Below, piece after piece: positions 45,564-54,753 of a DNA stretch of 64,000 bases (its first letter is position 1; each line of letters begins with the position of its first letter). The position numbers and the translations under genes were made by a program. The notes beneath the pieces are model-generated. The model was not told where the DNA came from. It did not search any database and saw only the letters and a program-made list of their open reading frames with translations. This DNA comes from CAZDDB01 sp963843285 (GTDB taxonomy: Bacteria > Acidobacteriota > HRBIN11 > JAKEFK01), in assembly GCA_963843285.1 (NCBI GenBank), contig CAWJJO010000012.1:310001-374000 (forward strand), written 5' to 3'.

Positions 45564-46934
45564 ATGGGTGAATCACAACGCCTTCGGGATATTCCATCCG
45601 TATCCGAGACATTGGAATTGTTGCTCAAGCAGGATTGGACGGCCCATTTCTCGAGAGAGCAAATTACCCGGGCGATCCGGGAAGAGTTCCGGGATGTAAG
45701 AGAGCGGTTGGGGAAAGAAGAGCCGGTCGAGCTGTCCCAATTGGCATCGAACATCCGCAACCGTGTAGAAACGGCCCATTTTCTATCACTGAAGACGGTA
45801 ATCAACGCATCGGGAATCATTGTCCACACAAATCTTGGACGTGCGCCCCTTGCAAAAGAGGCGCAAGATCATGCGGCGCAGATCGCAGGAAGCTATAGCA
45901 ATCTGGAGATGGATCTGGAGACCGGACGCCGGGGCTCACGCGATGTACACGTGGAAAGGTTCCTGCGCCGGTTACTTCCGGCGGAGGCGTCCCTTGTCGT
46001 AAACAATAATGCGGCCGCCCTCCTGCTGCTTCTAAACAGCTTTGCCGAAGGAAAAGAGGTTCTTGTTTCACGCGGCGAGCTGGTAGAAATCGGCGGTTCT
46101 TTTCGTCTTCCAGAGATCATGAAAAAGAGCGGAGCGGCCCTGAAAGAGATTGGAAGCACAAATAAGACACGTCTGGAAGATTATCGCGGCGCAATTACGG
46201 ATCGGACCGGCATGATTCTGATCGTCCATCCCAGCAATTATCAAATCGTTGGATTTACGGAGAAACCGGACGTGGCTCAACTTGTCGCACTCGGGAAGGA
46301 AAAATCAATCCCGATTGTGGAGGATCATGGCAGTGGAATTCTTCTGGACCTGGAACCGTTCGGAATTTCGGGTGAACCTACAATCGAATCTCGTTTGAAA
46401 ACAGGACTTGATTTGATTTGTTTCAGTTGTGACAAGATCCTTGGAGGTCCTCAGGCAGGAATCATCTGCGGCAAGAAAGCTCCGATAGATTCTTTGCGGG
46501 GAAATCCGTTGTTCCGGGCGCTTCGGGTGGACAAGGTGACCTATGCCGCACTGGAGGCGACGTTGCTGCTCTACTTAAAGGGACAACAGGAACGGATTCC
46601 CGTATTTGCCATGCTTTCTCAGCCTGCGGATCACCTGAGGCAGCGCGCCCTTGCCTGGCTGACCGATCTCAACAACGCGTTTCCTCAACAATCCTGGCGT
46701 GTGGAAGAAACAACAAATTATGTCGGTGGCGGTGTCGCGCCGATGAAAGGCCTGCCGTCGTTTGCCGTGTCGTTAACTCCGAAGAGTTCGGCCGATGAAA
46801 TTGCCCTGCGCCTTCGATCTTCCGATCCGCCCGTAGTTACGAGAGTCGAGGAAGACCGTGTCTATTTCGAGCTTCGCACAATTACAGATCCGGAGTTGCA
46901 GCAAATTGCATCCGCCCTGCAAAAAATTCTGTAG
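45564..46934 (+). CDS. selA: L-seryl-tRNA(Sec) selenium transferase
   Basis: 456 residues. VINASGIIVHTNLGRAPL, the loop SYSNLEMDLETGRRGSRDVHVERFL, and IPIVEDHGSGILLDL match SelA throughout. The PLP-binding Lys is in CFSCDKILGGPQAG. The amino-terminal helical domain (SVSETLELLLKQ) binds tRNA(Sec). SelA converts Ser-tRNA(Sec) to Sec-tRNA with selenophosphate. Neither selB, selD nor selC is within the window, so the pathway must be completed elsewhere. Length is normal. Confidence 0.93.
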   Translation: MGESQRLRDIPSVSETLELLLKQDWTAHFSREQITRAIREEFRDVRERLGKEEPVELSQLASNIRNRVETAHFLSLKTVINASGIIVHTNLGRAPLAKEAQDHAAQIAGSYSNLEMDLETGRRGSRDVHVERFLRRLLPAEASLVVNNNAAALLLLLNSFAEGKEVLVSRGELVEIGGSFRLPEIMKKSGAALKEIGSTNKTRLEDYRGAITDRTGMILIVHPSNYQIVGFTEKPDVAQLVALGKEKSIPIVEDHGSGILLDLEPFGISGEPTIESRLKTGLDLICFSCDKILGGPQAGIICGKKAPIDSLRGNPLFRALRVDKVTYAALEATLLLYLKGQQERIPVFAMLSQPADHLRQRALAWLTDLNNAFPQQSWRVEETTNYVGGGVAPMKGLPSFAVSLTPKSSADEIALRLRSSDPPVVTRVEEDRVYFELRTITDPELQQIASALQKIL

Positions 46935-47226
46935 GGGCTAAGCATTTTCCACTGACGTGACGTTCCAGCTCCAATTGGCGATATTCTTCGCCGTGTAAAA
47001 TTCTATTCGCAGATGAAAATGCTCAGCCCGTCACACGAAATGGTCGTTACACTCGGCGTAATCGGGCTGTGCATTTCCGGGGACTTGAATGATCCAAAAT
47101 TGCTTTTCTGCAAACAGAACTTTTCTGTTCGGCCTGCTTGCCGGCGGCAAATGCATAGCCCCTACGAACAAGACGCAACGCACGCAAAGGTTCTTCATGC
47201 TAGAATAAACGCCTTCACACAGAATC

Positions 47227-49422
47227 ATGATGATTACATCGGAAACAATTGAATCGCATGGTCTAACCAAAGACGAATACGATCGCATTTGTTCGATCTT
47301 GAAACGCGAGCCCAATCTCACGGAGCTCGGCATGTTTTCAGTGATGTGGAGCGAGCATTGCAGTTACAAAAGCTCGCGCGTCCATCTGAAGCGGCTTCCC
47401 ACAAAAGGACCGATCGTACTGCAGGGTCCGGGCGAAAATGCAGGTGTCATCGATTTGGGAGAAGGACTCGCAGCTATTTTCAAAATTGAGTCGCACAATC
47501 ACCCTTCGTTTATTGAGCCATTTCAAGGCGCAGCTACTGGAGTCGGAGGAATCATCCGAGATATTTTCACAATGGGAGCGCGGCCCGTTGCCCTGTTGAA
47601 CTCTCTGCGATTTGGTTTGTTGGAAAATCGCAAAAACCAGTCGCTACTCCGGGGTGTTGTCTCCGGCATCGGTTTCTACGGAAACTGCATCGGGATACCG
47701 ACGATTGGCGGCGAAGTTGTGTTCGAGGATTGTTACAACCTGAATCCGCTTGTAAACGTATTCTGTTTGGGAATTGCCGAACAGGAAAAGATCTATTACG
47801 GCCGTGGAAGAGGCGCCGGAAATTCCGTGTACTATGTCGGCGCCAAGACAGGACGTGATGGCATTCATGGCGCTACGATGGCAAGCGCCGAGTTTGACGA
47901 AGAAACGGAATCCAAACGTCCAAATGTACAGGTAGGCGATCCCTTCATGGAAAAACTGTTGCTCGAAGCCTGTCTGGAATTGATGCAGGGAAATTGTCTG
48001 GAAGGAATCCAGGATATGGGCGCGGCTGGACTTACCTGCGCAACCTCGGAGATGGCAAGCCGCGGCGGAAGCGGAATGCAGGTCGTTCTGGATCGGGTTC
48101 CACAGCGCGAAAAAGGCATGAATGCGTATGAGATCCTCCTTTCCGAATCACAAGAGCGCATGTTACTGGTTGTCAAACATGGTTATGAAAAAGAGGCGGA
48201 GAGGATTTTTGATCGCTGGGATCTTCACGCGGAGAACATAGGAACGATTACAGACGATGGCTTTGTTCGAGTTCAGCTGCATGGAGAGAAGGTGGCGGAA
48301 ATTCCCGCGCGTTCATTGGCCGAAGATGCGCCGGTGTATCAAAGGCCGCTCGAAAAATCGGTTTCTCACTACGCCGTATTTGAAATGGACGAGCCTTCAG
48401 ACTATAACGAAATAGCGCGGCGAATCCTCGCTCTTCCAACCGTTGCATCCAAGAACTGGGTGTACCGGCAATATGATCACATGGTGCGTACCAATTCAGT
48501 GTCAGTACCTGGAACAGCAACTCCGGTAATCCGCATCAAAGGTTCAAACGTTCACCTCGCGATGAGTGTTGACGGCAATGCACGATTCTGTGAACTCGAT
48601 CCTTACCTCGGCGCCCAAATTGCGGTGGCTGAGGCCGCCCGGAACGTGCTCTGTACCGGAGCAAAACCGGCGGCGATCACAAATTGTCTGAATTTTGGGA
48701 ATCCGGAAAAGCCTCAAATCATGTGGCAGTTCTCGCAGGTTGTCGACGGCATCACAAAAGCGTGCACGACTTTTGGAACACCGGTCACGGGCGGGAATGT
48801 CAGTTTTTATAATGAAACCGAAGGCGTAGGAATTTATCCGACGCCGGTCATCGGGATGGTGGGCATTTTACGTGATCGTTTTCCGATGACTCCACATTTC
48901 AAACGAGAGGGTGATGAAGTTGTCCTGGTTGGGGAGCCTTGCGAGGAAGCCGGCGGCTCTCGGTATGCGACCCTGAACGAGGGTTCGCTGAAGGGACCCT
49001 GTCCGCAGATTGATCTCGACCGCGAGAAACGGTGTCAGGACGCTCTGCTGCAATCGTTTGAAGAAGATTTGCTCCAGAGTTTGCACGATTGTTCCGATGG
49101 CGGGCTGATTGCGACGGTTGCAGAGAGCTGCTTTGGAAGCTATCCTCATATTTGCGGATGTCATCTGTCTGCGGAAGGCGTTACCCGGCCCGATATATAC
49201 CTGTTCGGGGAGTCCCAGACACGATATCTACTCTCGTGCAGACCGGAATCCTGGGCGCGATTACAGTCGATTCTTGATTCTCATGATGTGCCTTATTCGC
49301 ATCTGGGAAAAACCGGGGGGCGAATGATCCATTTCGACTTTAACGGGCGGAAGCTGATTCGGCTTCCAATCGAAGAAATATACAACATCTGGTATAATTC
49401 GATAGCGAATCAACTGGCGTAA
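47227..49422 (+). CDS. purL: Phosphoribosylformylglycinamidine synthase, small-type PurL
   Basis: 731 residues, the size of the small PurL that needs separate PurQ and PurS subunits. ATP/FGAR-binding motifs include FSVMWSEHCSYKSSR, KIESHNHPSFIEPFQGAATGVGGIIRD and a second half repeat (AVAEAARNVLCTGAKPAAITNCLNFGNPEKP). Neither purQ nor purS is found nearby. It is followed four bases later by purF, so both belong to one purine operon. Two neighbouring ATGs at 47227 and 47230 could both serve. Confidence 0.95.
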   Translation: MMITSETIESHGLTKDEYDRICSILKREPNLTELGMFSVMWSEHCSYKSSRVHLKRLPTKGPIVLQGPGENAGVIDLGEGLAAIFKIESHNHPSFIEPFQGAATGVGGIIRDIFTMGARPVALLNSLRFGLLENRKNQSLLRGVVSGIGFYGNCIGIPTIGGEVVFEDCYNLNPLVNVFCLGIAEQEKIYYGRGRGAGNSVYYVGAKTGRDGIHGATMASAEFDEETESKRPNVQVGDPFMEKLLLEACLELMQGNCLEGIQDMGAAGLTCATSEMASRGGSGMQVVLDRVPQREKGMNAYEILLSESQERMLLVVKHGYEKEAERIFDRWDLHAENIGTITDDGFVRVQLHGEKVAEIPARSLAEDAPVYQRPLEKSVSHYAVFEMDEPSDYNEIARRILALPTVASKNWVYRQYDHMVRTNSVSVPGTATPVIRIKGSNVHLAMSVDGNARFCELDPYLGAQIAVAEAARNVLCTGAKPAAITNCLNFGNPEKPQIMWQFSQVVDGITKACTTFGTPVTGGNVSFYNETEGVGIYPTPVIGMVGILRDRFPMTPHFKREGDEVVLVGEPCEEAGGSRYATLNEGSLKGPCPQIDLDREKRCQDALLQSFEEDLLQSLHDCSDGGLIATVAESCFGSYPHICGCHLSAEGVTRPDIYLFGESQTRYLLSCRPESWARLQSILDSHDVPYSHLGKTGGRMIHFDFNGRKLIRLPIEEIYNIWYNSIANQLA

Positions 49423-49426
49423 CGGC

Positions 49427-50884
49427 ATGCTTCTAGAAGACGACAAATTTCATGACGAGTGCGGTGTCTTCGGAATCTTTGATCATCCGGAGGCAGCCAA
49501 GATGGTGTATCTGGGACTCTATGCGCTGCAGCATCGCGGCCAGGAAAGCGCCGGCATTGCGATTTCCGATGGAGATCGAATTGTTTGCGAACGCGGCATG
49601 GGCCAGGTCGCGGATTTTTTCCGTAAAGACAGACTTGATAATTTGCGCGGACACATGGCGATCGGTCATGTGCGATACTCCACGGCAGGCGGTAGCGCGC
49701 TCAAGAATGCCCAGCCCATTTTTGTAGATTGTCACCGCGGCGAAATCGCGATCGGTCACAATGGGAATTTGGTAAACGCTCCATTGATTCGAGCTGAACT
49801 GGAAAAAGAAGGCACCATCTTTACCACGACTTCGGATACCGAAGTTGTGCTTCACATGATCGCCAAGTCGCGACAAACTCGCTTCATTGATGCTCTTATC
49901 GATACACTTGCTGTCCTGAAAGGCGCTTATTCTTTTGTGTTTCTTACAAAAGACAGCGTAATCGGCGCACGCGATCCATGGGGATTCAGGCCACTTTGCC
50001 TAGGCAAACTTGGCGGCTCCTACGTGCTTGCTTCAGAAACATGCGCGCTGGATTTGATTGACGCGGACTATGTTCGCGACGTACGCCCGGGCGAAATCAT
50101 CATGATCAGCGAAAAAGGGTTGGAAAGCATGATGCCGTTCCCATCTCAGAGGCAGCACAGCTGCATTTTTGAGCTCGTGTATTTTGCTCGACCCGACAGC
50201 AGCATCTTCGAACGGGATGTCTATAATGCGCGTTTGAGCATGGGACGCCAGCTTGCCAGGGAAGGCCCCGTCGAGGCAGACATTGTGGTACCAGTTCCTG
50301 ATTCAGGTCTTGTGGCCGCACTGGGTTACTCGGCCGAATCGGGAATTCCCATCGGATTTGGTCTGATTCGAAATCACTATGTGGGACGCACGTTTATTGA
50401 GCCCAAGAAAAGCATTCGACATTTCGGAGTCAAGGTGAAGTTGAATCCCGTACGAAGCATTCTGCAAAATAAACGGGTGATTTTGATCGATGATTCGATC
50501 GTGCGCGGCAATACCAGTCAGAAAATCGTGAAAATGGTCCGCTCCGCCGGCGCGCGGGAAGTACATTTTCGAATCAGTTGTCCTCCAACCATCGGCCCTT
50601 GCTATTATGGAATCGACACTCCGACTGAAGAGGAATTGATCGCCTCGCATAAGACAGTTCCGGAGATTGCCGAATTCATCGGAGTGAATTCCCTGCAGTA
50701 TCTGAGTCTTGAAGGACTGCTGAAAGCGACAGAAGATCCGAGAGGAAGAATCTTTTGTACTGCCTGCTATACACACAAGTATCCGATTGCCATCCCGAAA
50801 GAAGGCTTTGAGCAGCTTCGACTCTTCCACAAACAGGCCGAATCAAAAGAAGAAAAGTCCGAACTCGTAGTAGCCAGGAGTTAG
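49427..50884 (+). CDS. purF: Amidophosphoribosyltransferase
   Basis: 485 residues. The glutaminase nucleophile is Cys12 after an 11-residue propeptide (MLLEDDKFHDE-CGVFGIF). The Gln site shows RYSTAGGS and GHNGNLVNA, and the PRPP loop is VILIDDSIVRGNTSQKIV. Cys in ISCPPTIGPC and FCTACYT are 4Fe-4S ligands as in Bacillus-type PurF. It performs the first step of purine synthesis. An inverted-repeat element begins right after its stop. Confidence 0.95.
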   Translation: MLLEDDKFHDECGVFGIFDHPEAAKMVYLGLYALQHRGQESAGIAISDGDRIVCERGMGQVADFFRKDRLDNLRGHMAIGHVRYSTAGGSALKNAQPIFVDCHRGEIAIGHNGNLVNAPLIRAELEKEGTIFTTTSDTEVVLHMIAKSRQTRFIDALIDTLAVLKGAYSFVFLTKDSVIGARDPWGFRPLCLGKLGGSYVLASETCALDLIDADYVRDVRPGEIIMISEKGLESMMPFPSQRQHSCIFELVYFARPDSSIFERDVYNARLSMGRQLAREGPVEADIVVPVPDSGLVAALGYSAESGIPIGFGLIRNHYVGRTFIEPKKSIRHFGVKVKLNPVRSILQNKRVILIDDSIVRGNTSQKIVKMVRSAGAREVHFRISCPPTIGPCYYGIDTPTEEELIASHKTVPEIAEFIGVNSLQYLSLEGLLKATEDPRGRIFCTACYTHKYPIAIPKEGFEQLRLFHKQAESKEEKSELVVARS

Positions 50885-51045
50885 AATATCAAATATCAAA
50901 TAAACATAAGATAATTAGTAAAGAACCCGCGAACCTGAATCCTCACACATTTTTGTTTAAAGCTCTTTTCAAAACTGAACGCCATCTGAAAGCGGTTCTT
51001 TGCTTATGGCATTATGTTTATTTGATATTTGATTTTTGATATTTT
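50885..51045. repeat. Long inverted-repeat element, copy 1
   Basis: Left arm begins AATATCAAATATCAAATAAAC and continues to AGTAAAGAACC; the right arm is its near reverse complement (GGTTCTTTGCTTATGG ... GTTTATTTGATATTTG). Arms of roughly 50 bases flank a centre of about 60. The right arm ends at the purN ATG. It shares arms with the element at 53247-53419. It looks like a MITE or a large RNA hairpin. Confidence 0.7.
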
Positions 51046-51648
51046 ATGACGAAGTTGGGCGTGTTAATTTCCGGGCGTGGAAGCCATCTGAAAAATATGA
51101 TGGACCGGTGTAGCCGGGGCGAGATCTCCGCATCGGTGGCAGTGGTCATCAGCAACAATCCCGATGCTCCGGGGCTTCGGTTTCCGCGCGAAGCGGGAAT
51201 CGAAACGGTAGTGCTTTCCCACAAACATTTTACAGCCCGGGTGGAATATGACACGGCGATTGTTGAGCACTTAAAGCGGTGCGGTGTTGAACTGATCTGT
51301 CTTGCAGGATTCATGCGTCTATTGTCACCGGTCTTGATCCGCGCCTTCCCCCAACGAATCATGAACGTCCATCCTTCCCTCCTTCCCGCGTTTCCGGGCC
51401 TCCACGCGCAGAAACAAGCGATCGAATATGGCGCGAAAATCACGGGCGTGACGGTCCATTTTGTGGACGAAGGTCTGGACAGCGGGCCCGTGATTCTGCA
51501 ACGAACCGTGGAAGTCCGGCCGGAAGACACTGAGGAAAGTCTTGCGGATCATCTTCTGCCCGTAGAACATCAGGCGTATGCGGATGCCGTGCGGCTGTTT
51601 TGTGAAAACCGGCTGAAAATAGAAGGTCGCAAAGTTCTAATACTGTGA
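51046..51648 (+). CDS. purN: Phosphoribosylglycinamide formyltransferase
   Basis: 200 residues. The formyl-folate site is seen in VHPSLLPAFPGLHAQKQAIEYG and the catalytic HFVDEGLDSGPVI with the key Asp; FMRLLSPVLI completes the PurN fold. It transfers formyl to GAR. The first ATG directly follows the right arm of the repeat element and there is no visible ribosome-binding site, only the AT-rich arm. The gene is separated from purF by that element but runs on the same strand. Confidence 0.94.
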   Translation: MTKLGVLISGRGSHLKNMMDRCSRGEISASVAVVISNNPDAPGLRFPREAGIETVVLSHKHFTARVEYDTAIVEHLKRCGVELICLAGFMRLLSPVLIRAFPQRIMNVHPSLLPAFPGLHAQKQAIEYGAKITGVTVHFVDEGLDSGPVILQRTVEVRPEDTEESLADHLLPVEHQAYADAVRLFCENRLKIEGRKVLIL

Positions 51649-51672
51649 AACAATTTACGAATTGGACAAACA

Positions 51673-52854
51673 ATGACACCTGAAGAACAGCTCCAATATC
51701 TAAAGAAGGGATGTGTGGAGGTCATTCCAGAACAGGAACTTCTCACAAAGCTGAAACGGGGCAAACCGCTCATCGTCAAAGCCGGATTTGATCCAACGGC
51801 GCCGGATTTGCATCTGGGACACGCCGTTCTTCTTCGAAAAATGAAGCATTTTCAAGAACTGGGTCACACAGTGATTTTCCTGATTGGCGATTTTACGGGG
51901 ATGATCGGCGATCCAACCGGCCGCTCCATTACTCGAAAGCCTCTTTCCCGTGAAGAGATCAACGCGAACGCGGAAACATTCAAAGCGCAAGTGTTTAAAA
52001 TCCTGGATCCGGTTCAGACAGTCATCGACTTTAACGGCCGGTGGCTTTTTCCGCTTCGCGCTGAGGATATCGTGCGTTTGTGCGCAAAATACACGGTCGC
52101 ACAAATCCTCGAACGGGAGGACTTTACGAAGCGGATGCAAAAAGGTCAGCCGATCAGCATGCATGAGCTTCTTTATCCACTTGCCCAGGGTTACGATTCG
52201 GTAATGTTGAATGCAGATGTTGAACTGGGAGGCACCGATCAAACATTTAACCTGCTGGTTGGACGAGAACTGCAGCGGCACTTCGGACAGGAACCGCAGG
52301 TCATCATGACGATTCCGCTGCTGGAAGGAACAGACGGCGTAGAAAAAATGAGCAAGTCTGTTGGCAATTACGTCGGGATCACCGAACCTGCATTTCAAAT
52401 GTTCAGCAAATTGATGTCCATCAGTGATGAATTGATGTATCGCTATTATTTGCTGCTTACGAACAAGAGCGTCCAGCAAATCGAAGAATTAAAACAGATT
52501 CATCCGAGACAGGCGAAAGAGGATCTGGCGAGACAGATCGTGACGGAGTTCCACAGCGCGGACGCAGCGGAGGAAGCCGCAATCGAATTTCGCAGGGTAT
52601 TCTCGGAGAAACAGGTTCCGGATGAAATGGACGTTTTTGAAATTTCTTCCGGCGACCGGCCGGTGCTGGAAGTTTTGCGCGCAAGCGGCCTGGTTGCAAG
52701 CAACAGTGAAACGCGACGTTTGATCCGTCAGGGTGCCGTTACGCTCGACGGCGACAAAGTCACAGACGAAACAAAGCCGCTTGTACTACAAGCCGGACGT
52801 TCCTATATTTTAAAGGTAGGACCGAGAAGATTTAAGAAAATATCTGTTCGTTAG
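51673..52854 (+). CDS. tyrS: Tyrosyl-tRNA synthetase
   Basis: 393 residues. Class I signature HLGH in PDLHLGHAVLL and KMSKS in VEKMSKSVGNYVG; an S4 RNA-binding domain ends the protein (LRASGLVASNSETRRLIRQGAV). GGTDQTFNLLVGREL marks the tyrosine pocket. It charges tRNA(Tyr). It follows purN by 24 bases and is followed closely by a DUF1232 gene. Confidence 0.95.
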   Translation: MTPEEQLQYLKKGCVEVIPEQELLTKLKRGKPLIVKAGFDPTAPDLHLGHAVLLRKMKHFQELGHTVIFLIGDFTGMIGDPTGRSITRKPLSREEINANAETFKAQVFKILDPVQTVIDFNGRWLFPLRAEDIVRLCAKYTVAQILEREDFTKRMQKGQPISMHELLYPLAQGYDSVMLNADVELGGTDQTFNLLVGRELQRHFGQEPQVIMTIPLLEGTDGVEKMSKSVGNYVGITEPAFQMFSKLMSISDELMYRYYLLLTNKSVQQIEELKQIHPRQAKEDLARQIVTEFHSADAAEEAAIEFRRVFSEKQVPDEMDVFEISSGDRPVLEVLRASGLVASNSETRRLIRQGAVTLDGDKVTDETKPLVLQAGRSYILKVGPRRFKKISVR

Positions 52855-52865
52855 CGGGAGGATTT

Positions 52866-53246
52866 ATGCGTAAACTCATTGAATTCGTTCGCGATATCGC
52901 AGAGGATCACCGCATTCCCCTTCAAAACCGCGTCGTTCTGGGCAGTCTTCTTCTTTATCTCATGACACCGCTGGACCTGATTCCGGATTTTATTCCGATT
53001 CTCGGGTGGCTGGATGACGCGTTTGTCACGTTGATTATTCTTGATTACATCTTCAACTCCGCAGATACCGATTTGATTCTCGAACACTATCCATGGAATA
53101 AGAAGAATTTCAACAAGATGAAAGGTCACGTGGAGCGTCTATCCTGGCTAGTTCCACCTGGAATCAAGAATCTCTTATTTCATCATGCGGCCAAACTCGC
53201 CATTGCGAAAAAATCGCGCCAGCCAAAAGAAGAACTCCCCAAGTAA
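52866..53246 (+). CDS. DUF1232 (YkvA-like) membrane protein
   Basis: 126 residues. The core YLMTPLDLIPDFIPILGWLDDAFVTLIILDYIFN is the DUF1232 signature, a short two-helix membrane motif; a basic tail follows. GGGAGGA lies at an ideal distance before the ATG. Function of the family is unknown. It is probably cotranscribed with tyrS. An inverted-repeat element starts directly after its stop. Confidence 0.88.
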   Translation: MRKLIEFVRDIAEDHRIPLQNRVVLGSLLLYLMTPLDLIPDFIPILGWLDDAFVTLIILDYIFNSADTDLILEHYPWNKKNFNKMKGHVERLSWLVPPGIKNLLFHHAAKLAIAKKSRQPKEELPK

Positions 53247-53419
53247 AATATCAAATATTAAAAATCAAAAATTAAATAAACATAAGAAAATCAGTAAAGA
53301 ACCTTCTCGATCTCATCGAATCTCGTTTGAAAGACCTTTCGAATCTCTTCCTACAGGCGTATCGATTCTTTACTTATTGATTTCTGTTTATTTGATTTTT
53401 GATATTTGATATTTGATGT
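53247..53419. repeat. Long inverted-repeat element, copy 2
   Basis: Left arm AATATCAAATATTAAAAATC ... AGTAAAGAACC; right arm the near reverse complement, including TCTTTACTTATTGATTT and TTTGATATTTGATATTTGAT. The arms resemble those at 50885-51045, while the centres differ. Its end meets the left border of an IS4-family element whose 9-bp target duplication is made from this arm. Confidence 0.7.
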
Positions 53420-54746
53420 CAGTGCTGTCCGGTTAAATGTCGAATAGTTGCAATTGTTTACAGTTTAGATCCTGTTGAATCGTATAGTTTGGTTGTGAAA
53501 GTGCTTGGAAAATGGGCATTTTTTCGAAAAGGCTGAGACTCAAAATCTGTAGAATTGTGTAAAGGCTTTGATCCAGTTGGAGTTGTTTCTTTATCACCGA
53601 CACCAGAACATAAACCGAGATGGAAATCCAAATTTGAGTCTTCACAGCGTTTGGTGAGGTTCCATAAAATGCTTTGATTCGCAAATGCTGTTTGATCCAT
53701 TTGAAGAAAAGTTCGATCTGCCAACGGCATTTGTACAGCTGGCCGATGACCACGGCAGGCAGATGGAAATTGTTGGTTAAGAATGTAAATCGCTTGTTTG
53801 TTTCGGTATCGTAGTATCGAATGCGGCGTAGTTTGTCGGGGTAATCTAGTTTGGTTTTGATGCCATTTAGCAAGATAGTTTGATCGCATCGAAGTCCTGT
53901 GGATCGCTCCACAGGATAGGAGTATAGACGATGGTAGTCGAAGTTGCTTTTGGCTCTCGTGATGAAGAAGGCCATGGTTTGATCGATCTTGTAGAGTCGA
54001 GCAAAATCGACGTAACCGCGATCCATGATGTAGATGGCAGCGGGCTCGAATGTCAGTTGGTCCAGGATGTTGATATCGTGCACTTTTCCTGTCGTGACAA
54101 TAACCGTCGTCGGAAGATTGCCGCGCAAATCCAGCAGCGTGTGAAGTTTTATCGCGCCTTTGTGCTTGCGAAACCTCGCCCACGGAAACAACTCCAGACA
54201 AAGATCGATTGTAGTGGAGTCCAAAGCGTAGACCGTCTGATCCAAATCCAAAGCGAAAGGCCCGTCTGCGTACAGTTGTCGAGCAATGCCAATGAGCACC
54301 TGCGCAAAATCGGCGTAAATCTGCCAAGATCGCTTCTCGTTGGCATCGGCCAGTGTGCTGCGGGAGATCTTGCCGCGAATGCCAGCATGATAAAGTTTGG
54401 ATTCCATTACCCGCAGACACGTCTCGATATCCCGCAGACTCTCCCGATATGTAAGTTGCGCAAAGGCCATGCAAAGAAACTGATCCAAACAAGAGAAACT
54501 CCGCGTACGATGATTCCCTTGATAGCGTTCGACACATTGATTGAATTCCAGGCGGGGAAGCGAGTCCATCAATTGAGAGAAAACCGTTCGTCCTTCGTTC
54601 ATAGACCACCTCTTTCCGTAACAAAGCGCGGAAAGTATGGCAGAAAGGATCAACTAATTTGAAATCGAAAACGACTATTTTGTACTCTAAGATATTCATT
54701 TAGTATAAGTTATGGGCAACTTCAAAATTTTAACCGGACAGCACTG
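53420..54746 (-). mobile_element. Complete IS4-family insertion sequence
   Basis: 1327 bp. The ends carry an 18-bp perfect terminal inverted repeat CAGTGCTGTCCGGTTAAA (left 53420-53437, right end 54729-54746). Both sides carry the identical 9-bp target duplication ATTTGATGT (53411-53419 and 54747-54755). It contains a single transposase gene. The insertion lies between a repeat element and a glycosyltransferase gene whose start codon overlaps the duplication. Confidence 0.9.
53433..54602 (-). CDS. IS4-family transposase
   Basis: 389 residues. The DDE residues are seen as LDSTTIDL (D1), IMDRGYVDF (D2) and the IS4 signature Y-2-R-3-E-6-K in LYKCRWQIELFFKWIKQHL (E). RRIRYYDTETNKRFTFLTNNF is also typical. 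The ATG at 54602 has AGAGGTGG upstream. A second long open frame runs through the same DNA, but is a shadow. The reading frame is intact, so the element could still move. Confidence 0.92.
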   Translation of the reverse strand: MNEGRTVFSQLMDSLPRLEFNQCVERYQGNHRTRSFSCLDQFLCMAFAQLTYRESLRDIETCLRVMESKLYHAGIRGKISRSTLADANEKRSWQIYADFAQVLIGIARQLYADGPFALDLDQTVYALDSTTIDLCLELFPWARFRKHKGAIKLHTLLDLRGNLPTTVIVTTGKVHDINILDQLTFEPAAIYIMDRGYVDFARLYKIDQTMAFFITRAKSNFDYHRLYSYPVERSTGLRCDQTILLNGIKTKLDYPDKLRRIRYYDTETNKRFTFLTNNFHLPAVVIGQLYKCRWQIELFFKWIKQHLRIKAFYGTSPNAVKTQIWISISVYVLVSVIKKQLQLDQSLYTILQILSLSLFEKMPIFQALSQPNYTIQQDLNCKQLQLFDI

Positions 54747-54753
54747 ATTTGAT

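Noticed and set aside
46935..47226. Purine riboswitch or PurR site upstream of purL
   Set aside because: No conserved aptamer core or clear palindrome was found in the 292-base gap; only a short GCTTGCCGGCGGC palindrome-like stretch is present.
53458..54699. A 413-codon frame overlapping the transposase on the same strand
   Set aside because: The other frame carries the DDE motifs and IS4 signature; this frame has none and is a side effect of composition.
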